Shown here: positions 1 through 4,718 of the stretch, one piece after another
Numbering within the stretch: the stretch's first letter is position 1
How the letters are laid out: every line of letters begins with the position of its first letter
NCBI GenBank assembly: GCA_003500765.1
Contig: DNQL01000042.1
Coordinates: forward strand, 1-5,172
Origin: Elusimicrobiota bacterium
Lineage (GTDB): Bacteria; Elusimicrobiota; Elusimicrobia; Elusimicrobiales; UBA9959
DNA length: 5,172 nt
Direction of reading: 5' to 3'
Program-made: the position numbers and the translations under genes
The notes under the pieces: generated by a model
Database searches by the model: none
What the model was told of the DNA's origin: nothing
Seen by the model: the letters and a program-made list of their open reading frames with translations, nothing else

Positions 1-424
1 GCCGCCCGTCCGTGAAGGCGCCCAGACGCCCGGCTATCGCCCCGGCCAGCGGGCCGTAGAAATCGCGGGTAAGCGACTCGTCGCCGGCTTCCGCCTCGCG
101 CAGGGCCTTGAACGCGTCCACCCTGTCCGCCACCACGGAGAAGAAGGCGCCGGCCACGGCCAGCGCCTCCTTCTCGGGTTTCCCGGCGGACGGCAGGGCG
201 GAGATCGCCCTGACCAGTTCGTCCCTCAACTCCCCGGCCAGGGCTTTTATTATCTCTTCCTTGGAGGCGAAATACCGGTAGAAGCCGCCCACCGCCAGCC
301 CGGCCGCGGAACAGATGTCCGCGACGCCCGAGGCGGCGCAGCCCTTGCGGGCGAACACCGCCCCGGACGCCTCTATGAGGCGCTCGCGGGTCCTGGCCCC
401 TTTCGCCGTGGCCGGCTTGGGCAT
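1..424 (-). CDS. TetR/AcrR-family transcriptional regulator, C-terminus cut by window edge
   Basis: Reading the minus strand from an ATG at 424-422 gives 141 open codons with no stop before the left edge, so only the N-terminal part (of a usual ~190-210 residues) is visible. Residues about 11-60 form a typical TetR DNA-binding domain: TRERLIEASGAVFARKG (first helix), VADICSAAGLAVGGFYRYF (helix-turn-helix, about 34-52), then the SKEEII motif (54-59). Residues after about 60 are the start of the variable ligand-binding domain, so the effector cannot be read. The ATG overlaps the reductase stop codon (TAATG, one shared base). The only nearby Shine-Dalgarno-like run (GGGGG) is about 12 bases upstream, so translation probably depends on coupling to the reductase. 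Family knowledge: TetR proteins are dimeric repressors released by a small ligand and often control their own operon. The palindrome at 1262-1292 is the obvious candidate target (inference). Two Cys residues (29, 38) lie in the DNA-binding domain. Confidence 0.9.
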   Translation of the reverse strand, partial: MPKPATAKGARTRERLIEASGAVFARKGCAASGVADICSAAGLAVGGFYRYFASKEEIIKALAGELRDELVRAISALPSAGKPEKEALAVAGAFFSVVADRVDAFKALREAEAGDESLTRDFYGPLAGAIAGRLGAFTDGR

Positions 425-1167
425 TATATGACCAGGCCCCCGTCGACGGAAATCACCTGCCCGGTCACGAAGGCCGACTCCTCGTTGGCGAGGAAGTAGT
501 AGGCGTTGGCTATGTCCTCCGGCTTGCCCAGCCGCTTGAGCGGGGTCTTCTCGCTGATGGCCGTCAGGATCTTCTCCGGGACGGTCTCGAGCATCTCGGT
601 CATCGTGTAGCCGGGCGCCACCGCGTTCACGCGGATGCCGTCGCGGCCCATTTCCTTGGCCCAGGTCTTGGTCAGGCCGATGATGCCGAACTTGGAAGCC
701 GCGTAGTTGCTCTGCCCCATGTTGCCGTATACGCCGACCACGGAGGAAGTGTTGACGATGGTGCCGCTCTTGCGCTCCTTCATGTGGGGAGCGACAGCCT
801 TGGTGCAGAGGAACGCCCCCTTGAGATTAACGTTGATGACCAGGTCCCAGTCGGTCTCCTGCATCTTGTGCAGCATCGCGTCGCGCGTGATGCCGGCGTT
901 GTTGACCAGCGCGTCCACGCCGCCCATCGTCTCTATGACCTGCTTCATCGCGGCGTCCACCGACGCCTGGCTGGTCACGTCCACTTTGAACCAGCGCACG
1001 TTATCGGCGCCGTACTTCTCGCCCAGCTCGCGGGCCGTATTGGCCAGCATTTCCTCGTTTACGTCGAAAAGAGCCACCCGCCACTCGCCCGACTTCAGGA
1101 ACCTCTCCGCGCCCGCCCGGCCGAGCCCCCTGGCGCCGCCCGTTATAACCGCGTTCTTCATATTCAT
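424..1167 (-). CDS. fabG: FabG-like short-chain dehydrogenase/reductase (3-oxoacyl-[ACP] reductase or acetoacetyl-CoA reductase type)
   Basis: The protein is a 247-residue cytosolic classical SDR, the normal length for FabG/PhaB. Visible motifs in order are the Rossmann loop TGGARGLG (9-16), D63-V64 contacting adenine, NNAG (89-92) followed by the FabG-typical ITRD (93-96), NVNLKG with catalytic Asn114, catalytic Ser142, Tyr155 and Lys159 (YAASK), the PG motif (185-186), and the C-terminal FVTGQVISVDGG. The full Asn-Ser-Tyr-Lys tetrad is present, so it should be active. The likely reaction is NAD(P)H reduction of a 3-oxoacyl thioester to the 3-hydroxyacyl form. The sequence does not separate an ACP substrate (fatty acid synthesis) from a CoA substrate (polyhydroxybutyrate or other acyl-CoA metabolism). 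No fab genes (fabD, acpP, fabF) flank it, and its partner is a TetR regulator, so a specialised or inducible paralogue is more likely than the housekeeping fabG (inference). Two starts are possible: Met1 at 1167 and Met3 at 1161. Confidence 0.88.
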   Translation of the reverse strand: MNMKNAVITGGARGLGRAGAERFLKSGEWRVALFDVNEEMLANTARELGEKYGADNVRWFKVDVTSQASVDAAMKQVIETMGGVDALVNNAGITRDAMLHKMQETDWDLVINVNLKGAFLCTKAVAPHMKERKSGTIVNTSSVVGVYGNMGQSNYAASKFGIIGLTKTWAKEMGRDGIRVNAVAPGYTMTEMLETVPEKILTAISEKTPLKRLGKPEDIANAYYFLANEESAFVTGQVISVDGGLVI

Positions 1168-1180
1168 CTCCTTTCTCCTT
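1168..1180 (-). promoter_or_regulatory. Tandem Shine-Dalgarno sites for the reductase
   Basis: On the minus strand, AAGGAG (1180-1175) is followed directly by AAAGGAG (1174-1168), which abuts the ATG at 1167. The upstream site lies 7 bases from the ATG at 1167. The downstream site has no spacer to that ATG but lies 6 bases from the second in-frame ATG at 1161. Both starts therefore have a well-placed ribosome binding site, and the sequence alone does not decide between a 247- and a 245-residue protein. Confidence 0.75.
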
Positions 1181-1261
1181 CACCCGGCCGCCGCTTCAGC
1201 CGCGCGCCGGACCTTCTAACCCTCGCTGCACCCTTTCCCACCCCGCGTCCCGTGCCGGGAT

Positions 1262-1292
1262 AAAAGTGAATAATGGTTCAGTATTCATTTTT
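1262..1292. promoter_or_regulatory. Operator-like palindrome, probable TetR-family binding site
   Basis: This is an imperfect palindrome centred on 1277. TGAATA (1267-1272) pairs with TATTCA (1282-1287), inner TG (1274-1275) pairs with CA (1279-1280), and outer AAAA (1262-1265) pairs with TTTT (1289-1292). That is 12 matched pairs of a possible 15 around one central base. It is AT-rich in a GC-rich setting, and it covers the predicted -10 and transcription start of the minus-strand promoter for the reductase-TetR operon. TetR-family operators are commonly palindromes of this size. The TGAAT/ATTCA half-sites resemble those reported for Bacillus FadR-type TetR repressors of fatty acid degradation, but that is similarity by eye only. 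The simplest reading is an autoregulatory operator. Confidence 0.6.
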
Positions 1293-1318
1293 TACCATAT
1301 CGCTTTCCGGCTTGTCAA
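1289..1318 (-). promoter_or_regulatory. Predicted sigma-70 type promoter of the reductase-TetR operon
   Basis: On the minus strand there is a perfect -35 TTGACA (1318-1313). An 18-base spacer leads to TAAAAA (1294-1289), or a 17-base spacer leads to GTAAAA (1295-1290). The -10 is weak, so the promoter may need help or be modest in strength. Transcription would begin near 1282, inside the palindrome at 1262-1292, leaving a leader of about 115 bases before the reductase start. I see no clear hairpin or attenuator in that leader (1168-1281). Confidence 0.5.
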
Positions 1319-1348
1319 CACCTCCGCCCGCGTCGCGCCCGCGCCGGC

Positions 1349-1376
1349 TTGACCCGGCGCCGCCCTTTGCTATAAT
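1349..1376 (+). promoter_or_regulatory. Predicted strong sigma-70 type promoter of the acetate transporter
   Basis: TTGACC (1349-1354, five of six consensus bases) is followed after 16 bases by a perfect TATAAT (1371-1376). Transcription should start near 1383, about 36 bases before the transporter ATG. The promoter is divergent from that of the reductase operon. Its -35 lies about 57 bases from the nearer edge of the palindrome at 1262-1292, so direct blocking by a repressor on that palindrome is not obvious. Confidence 0.7.
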
Positions 1377-1383
1377 CTTTCCC

Positions 1384-1403
1384 CCGCGCGCGGAAAAGCG
1401 CGG
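1384..1403 (+). other. GC hairpin at the 5' end of the transporter mRNA
   Basis: CCGCGC (1384-1389) can pair with GCGCGG (1398-1403) around an 8-base loop ending in AAAA. A shifted 5-bp version with a 6-base loop is also possible. The hairpin begins at the predicted transcription start and ends 4 bases before the Shine-Dalgarno AGGAG (1408-1412). It could protect the 5' end or tune ribosome access. In GC-rich DNA such a stem can also arise by chance. Confidence 0.35.
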
Positions 1404-1418
1404 CTACAGGAGAAAAGA

Positions 1419-2024
1419 ATGTCACAACAACAGGTTCCCGCCCAGATCTTCGCCGAGCCCACGCCGATGGGCCTTATAGGCCTCGCCGTAGGCTGCGCGG
1501 CGCTGGCCCCCGTCGCTTTCGGGGCCGCGCTTAGCCCCGCGGCCCTCAAGACCGCCGCGATGTTCTGCCTGCTTTTCGGAGGCGGCTGCCAGCTGCTCGC
1601 CGGCCTCATGAACTTCGCCAACCGCAATCTTTACGGCGGCACGCTTTTCACGGCCTTCGCTTTCAATTGGATCATGAACTGGTGGATGCTGCAGGCGATA
1701 GCCGGCGGCACTATGCCGGATCACTCGGTGCTGCTGGCCGTGGACGTCTGCTTCCTCCTGATATTCGCCGCGATGACCTACGGCTTCGGCTTCTTCAGCT
1801 CGCTGCTCTTCGCCTTCCTCCTTATAATAGACCTGCTCTACGCCTGCAAGATAATAAACGCGCTCGCCGGCACGCAGGCGCTGGCGCCCGCCGTCGCCTG
1901 GCTGACCGTCGCGCTCGGAGGGATCGCGCTCTGGATGGCCTTCGCCATGCTGCTCAACCCCGTGGCGGGACGCAGGCTCTTCGCTTTCCCCGGCCCGCTC
2001 TTCAAGCCCGCGCCGGCGAAATAG
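1419..2024 (+). CDS. GPR1/FUN34/YaaH (SatP)-family acetate uptake transporter
   Basis: This 201-residue, strongly hydrophobic protein has about six membrane helices (near 17-37, 43-65, 74-95, 103-123, 126-147 and 155-179). Both the length and the helix count fit bacterial SatP/YaaH. Family marks are EPTPMGLIG (13-21) at the start of helix 1, corresponding to the NPAPLGL signature, then FGGGCQLLAGLMNF (53-66), the R-N-x-x-G-G-T-x-F-T stretch (69-78) with F82 and W84, and the conserved NP (180-181) after the last helix. There is no signal peptide; the protein belongs in the inner membrane. Characterised members take up acetate or succinate with protons. The first motif deviates from the signature, so the substrate could differ. 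The start is well supported: ATG at 1419 has AGGAG (1408-1412) 6 bases upstream and a strong promoter. The gene is monocistronic, bounded by the terminator at 2040-2075. Six of the seven Ile residues in the later helices (94-146 region) use ATA. Confidence 0.85.
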   Translation: MSQQQVPAQIFAEPTPMGLIGLAVGCAALAPVAFGAALSPAALKTAAMFCLLFGGGCQLLAGLMNFANRNLYGGTLFTAFAFNWIMNWWMLQAIAGGTMPDHSVLLAVDVCFLLIFAAMTYGFGFFSSLLFAFLLIIDLLYACKIINALAGTQALAPAVAWLTVALGGIALWMAFAMLLNPVAGRRLFAFPGPLFKPAPAK

Positions 2025-2039
2025 GTCTTTCCCGGAAAT

Positions 2040-2075
2040 AAAAAGGCCCCGGCTCGGTCAGCCGGGGCCTTTTTT
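2040..2075. terminator. Bidirectional rho-independent terminator between convergent genes
   Basis: GGCCCCGGCT (2045-2054) pairs perfectly with AGCCGGGGCC (2060-2069) around the 5-base loop CGGTC. A5 (2040-2044) extends the stem against the following Ts to 15 pairs. On the plus strand the stem ends in six Ts (2070-2075), 15 bases after the transporter stop. On the minus strand it ends in five Ts (2044-2040), about 21 bases after the prlC stop. It should end both transcripts. Confidence 0.95.
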
Positions 2076-2095
2076 ATTCAGCCGTACCGCAGCGT

Positions 2096-4153
2096 TCAAA
2101 CGGACAGCAGGCCGTTGTGGCGCAGCAGCGCCTGAGGGCTGGGCTCGCGGCCGCGGAAGGCCTTGAACACCTCGGACGGGTGGCGGCTGCCGCCCAGGGC
2201 CAGCACGGTATCGCGGAACCTGGCGCCGGTCTGCGAGAGCGCTTCCGCGTCCTCCAGCCCGGCCTCCTCGAAGGCCGAAAAGGCGTCGGCGCTGAGCACT
2301 TCGGCCCACTTATAGCTGTAATAGCCCGCCGCGTAGCCGCCGGCGAAGATATGCGAGAACGAGCAGAGGAACCTGTTCTCCGGCAGCGGCGGGATCAGCG
2401 CGGTTCGCTCCGCCACGGCCCGCTCTATCGCCTTGATCTCCGGCTTGTCGGCCGTATGCAGCGCCATGTCGGTCATGGCGAAGCTGAGCTGCCGCAGCAT
2501 CATCATGCCGGCGTGATAGGAGCGGGCCGCGTACATTTTTTCGAAAGTCTCGACGGGCAGCGTCTCGCCGGTCTTATAATGCTTCGCCATGCCCAGCAGC
2601 GTCTCTTTATGGTAGCACCAGTTCTCCATGAACTGGCTGGGCAGCTCTACGGCGTCCCATTCGACGCCGCCTATGCCCGCCACGTCGGAATAACCGATCT
2701 TCGTCAGCATATGCTGCAGGCCGTGGCCGAACTCGTGGAACATCGTAGTGACTTCGCCGAAGGTCAGCAGCGAAGGCTTCTCGCCCACCGGCGGGGTAAA
2801 ATTGCAGACCAGCGTGGCCACGGGGATACGCTCGCCTCCTTTCCAGACCCGGCGGCCGTGTATGCCGTTCATCCAGGCGCCGCCGCGCTTGTTCTCGGGG
2901 CGCGAGTAGGCGTCGAGGAAGAACGAGGCGATGTGCCTGCCGGACCTGTCGGCTATTTTAAAGAAGCGCACATCCTTGTTCCAGGTCCTGGCCTCGCCGT
3001 CGGCGGCCGCCACCTTCACGCCGAACAGGCGCTCCGTCACCGCGAAGAGGCCGCCCAGCACCTTCTCCAGCGAGAAATAAGGCCGCAGTTCGTCGTCGGT
3101 GTAGCCGAACTTCTTCTCCTCCAGCCGCTTGGACCAGTAGGACAGGTCCCAGTGCGCCAGCGCGCCGGCGTGCCCGCCGGCGTTGGCGAAGGCGGTCACC
3201 TCGGCCAGTTCTTTTTTGGCCGGCTCGTAAGAGGCCTTCAGCAATTCCTCCAGCAGCGCGTTGACCTCGCCCGGATCGCGGGCCATCTTGGTGGCCAGCG
3301 AGACCTCGGCGTAGCTGTTATAGCCAAGCAGCCCCGCTTTCTCCTTGCGCAGCTTCAGGATGGACTCCATAAGCGGCGTATTGTCCTTATCTCCCGACGA
3401 GGCGCGCGAGACGAAGGCGCGGTAAAGTTTTTCCCGCAGGCCGCGGTGCGCGCCGAACTGCATGAACGCGAGGTATACCGGCGCGTCCAGCGTCAGCAGC
3501 CAGGGGCCGCCCGCCGGGTCGGGCTTGGCCGGCGCGTTCTCGCGGGCGTAGGAATGGGCGAGCATCTCTTTCGCCGAGTCGGTGAGGCCTTCGACCTCGG
3601 CCCGCTCTTTGAGGACCAGTTTGAATTCCTTGGTCGCGTCCAGGACATTGTTGTTGAACTTCGTCGCCAGCTGGGAGAGTTCCTCGGAAAGCTTGTTGAA
3701 CCGCTCGCGCTTCTCCCCCTCCAGCGCTATGCCGGAGAGCTCGGCGCCGAGCAGGCGCTGATCTATGGCGCGCCGCTGGCCTTCGTCGAGCGCGTCCCAG
3801 TCGCCGCCCTTCTTTATCGCCAGCAGTTTCTCGTAGACGTCCTTCGACTGGCCCAGCTTGAGCGACAGCGCCACTATCTTGGGCTGCGCCGCCAGGTAGG
3901 CCTCGCGCAGGGCGGGCTCGTTGCGCACGGCGTTAAGATGGCCGACCGGCGACCAGACGCGGTCGAACCAGTCCTCCATCGTGTTGAGTTCCTCTATAAC
4001 GGTCTCCCAGGAGGGCGCGCGCAGGTCTTTCTCTATGCGGGCCAGGTCCTTCTCCACCGCGGCGGCCATCGCGTCGACGGCGGGGATGACGTGCTCGGGG
4101 CGTATCTCGTCGTATTTAGGGAGTCCTTCTTCGGAAAGCAGCGGGTTGTTCAT
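2096..4153 (-). CDS. prlC: Oligopeptidase A, M3-family zinc metallopeptidase
   Basis: The protein has 685 residues, matching the ~680 of oligopeptidase A. It has no signal peptide, so it is probably cytosolic, where it degrades short peptides, including cleaved signal peptides in the E. coli enzyme. The zinc site is complete: H473-E474-F-G-H477 (ligands His473 and His477, catalytic Glu474), with third ligand Glu503 in WDAVELPSQFMEN (499-511). That last motif is the oligopeptidase A form, not the VEFPSQ form of dipeptidyl carboxypeptidase Dcp. The substrate-binding segment HIFAGGYAAGYYSY (601-614) and WAEVLSADAF (616-625) is intact, with His601, Tyr607 and Tyr614 in the expected places. Residues 1-200 form the helical M3 N-terminal region. 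The start at 4153 has GGAGG (4163-4159) 5 bases upstream and shares ATGA with the coaD stop, so the two are probably co-transcribed and coupled. No frameshift or missing catalytic residue is seen. Confidence 0.95.
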   Translation of the reverse strand: MNNPLLSEEGLPKYDEIRPEHVIPAVDAMAAAVEKDLARIEKDLRAPSWETVIEELNTMEDWFDRVWSPVGHLNAVRNEPALREAYLAAQPKIVALSLKLGQSKDVYEKLLAIKKGGDWDALDEGQRRAIDQRLLGAELSGIALEGEKRERFNKLSEELSQLATKFNNNVLDATKEFKLVLKERAEVEGLTDSAKEMLAHSYARENAPAKPDPAGGPWLLTLDAPVYLAFMQFGAHRGLREKLYRAFVSRASSGDKDNTPLMESILKLRKEKAGLLGYNSYAEVSLATKMARDPGEVNALLEELLKASYEPAKKELAEVTAFANAGGHAGALAHWDLSYWSKRLEEKKFGYTDDELRPYFSLEKVLGGLFAVTERLFGVKVAAADGEARTWNKDVRFFKIADRSGRHIASFFLDAYSRPENKRGGAWMNGIHGRRVWKGGERIPVATLVCNFTPPVGEKPSLLTFGEVTTMFHEFGHGLQHMLTKIGYSDVAGIGGVEWDAVELPSQFMENWCYHKETLLGMAKHYKTGETLPVETFEKMYAARSYHAGMMMLRQLSFAMTDMALHTADKPEIKAIERAVAERTALIPPLPENRFLCSFSHIFAGGYAAGYYSYKWAEVLSADAFSAFEEAGLEDAEALSQTGARFRDTVLALGGSRHPSEVFKAFRGREPSPQALLRHNGLLSV

Positions 4154-4635
4154 TTCTTCCTCCGGTTCTTTATGATCCTGGCGACGTACGGCGGCACCAG
4201 CTTTTTAACGTCGCCGCCGAAATGCGCGATGTCGCGCACGACGCTCGACGAGAGATAGGTGTAGCGCTGGCGCGGCATGAAGAAGACGGTCTCTATGTCG
4301 CGGTAAAGCGTGCGGTTGATGGCCGCTATCTGGAACTCGTATTCCAGGTCCGAGATGGCGCGCAGGCCGCGGATGACCACGTCGGTCTTCTTGCGGCGCA
4401 CATAATCCACCAGCAGGCCCTCGAAGCAGTCCACCTCGATGTTCTTCCTGCCCTTGAGCACGGTCTTGAGCATCTCCACGCGCTCGGGTACGGTGAACAT
4501 GCTCTTCTTGGCGCTGTGGACGAAGACGCTGACGATTATCTTGTCGAATATCCTGCCGGCCCTGTCTATGATGTCCAGGTGGCCGAAGGTCACCGGGTCG
4601 AAACTGCCGGGATAAACCGCTATTTTCTTTGGCAT
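4150..4635 (-). CDS. coaD: Phosphopantetheine adenylyltransferase (coenzyme A synthesis)
   Basis: The 161-residue protein is the usual CoaD length (159 in E. coli). It transfers AMP from ATP to 4'-phosphopantetheine, giving dephospho-CoA, the penultimate step of CoA synthesis, in the cytosol. Motifs are YPGSFDPVTFGH (8-19), containing the nucleotidyltransferase T16-x-x-H19 signature, the SAKKSMF loop (41-47) with Lys44, ERVEML (51-56), the VIRGLRAISDLEYEFQ substrate and ATP region (87-102, with Arg89), and YTYLSSS-V-V-R (125-134) followed by GGDVKKLVP (140-148), the last ATP-contact motif. All key residues are present. The start at 4635 is the only reasonable one, since it sits directly before the first beta strand. 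Its GGGAGG (4644-4639) lies only 3 bases from the ATG, which is closer than usual. The end overlaps prlC by ATGA. The frequent neighbour rsmD (16S rRNA methyltransferase) is absent; a divergent ATPase gene lies upstream instead. Confidence 0.97.
   Translation of the reverse strand: MPKKIAVYPGSFDPVTFGHLDIIDRAGRIFDKIIVSVFVHSAKKSMFTVPERVEMLKTVLKGRKNIEVDCFEGLLVDYVRRKKTDVVIRGLRAISDLEYEFQIAAINRTLYRDIETVFFMPRQRYTYLSSSVVRDIAHFGGDVKKLVPPYVARIIKNRRKK
4154..4163 (-). promoter_or_regulatory. Shine-Dalgarno of prlC embedded in the 3' end of coaD
   Basis: On the minus strand GGAGG (4163-4159) plus AAGAA leads into the prlC ATG at 4153. These same bases encode the last Arg-Arg-Lys-Lys of CoaD (CGG AGG AAG AAA), followed by TGA overlapping the prlC ATG. 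The site fixes the prlC start and supports translational coupling. Confidence 0.8.
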
Positions 4636-4659
4636 ACGCCTCCCGCTGGTCTTTCCTTA

Positions 4660-4692
4660 ATTATATATAACACCGCCTCCGCGGCGCGACAA
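4660..4692 (-). promoter_or_regulatory. Predicted promoter of coaD-prlC
   Basis: On the minus strand TTGTCG (4692-4687) is followed after 17 bases by TATATA (4669-4664), overlapping a perfect TATAAT (4665-4660). The sequence contains the perfect 10-base palindrome TTATATATAA (4661-4670), which stands out as AT-rich in this GC-rich window. The exact -10 register is uncertain. Transcription would start some 20 bases upstream of the coaD ATG. Confidence 0.5.
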
Positions 4693-4701
4693 TGTTATAA
4701 T
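4693..4701 (+). promoter_or_regulatory. Predicted extended -10 promoter of the cation ATPase gene
   Basis: TGTTATAAT (4693-4701) is a perfect extended -10 element (TGn plus TATAAT). No good -35 is seen about 17 bases upstream, which is typical of extended -10 promoters. Transcription should start near 4708, only about 11 bases before the TTG start codon, so the leader is very short. It lies about 25 bases from the divergent coaD -10, so the two promoters would compete for or share the region. Confidence 0.5.
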
Positions 4702-4718
4702 CAGTTCCGGGGGATCAC

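Noticed and set aside
707..1263. Two open frames on the plus strand antisense to the reductase (707-1219 and 784-1263)
   Set aside because: Both are compositional shadows of the FabG-like gene. They lack family motifs, and the reductase has its full catalytic tetrad.
1168..1281. Possible riboswitch or attenuator in the ~115-base leader of the reductase operon
   Set aside because: I see no hairpin followed by a T-tract and no recognisable aptamer core. The region is mainly C-rich spacer on the plus strand.
1273..1479. Small plus-strand open frame (68 codons) covering the promoter region before the transporter
   Set aside because: It has no Shine-Dalgarno site or conserved features, starts inside the palindrome, and overlaps both the transporter promoter and its first codons in another frame.
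2117..4258. A 713-codon open frame on the plus strand, antisense to prlC and running into coaD, longer than prlC itself
   Set aside because: It has no recognisable domain and is rich in Arg, Gln, His, Val, Leu and Gly as expected from reading GC-rich codons backwards. It crosses the boundary of two well-conserved genes whose catalytic motifs are intact on the other strand.
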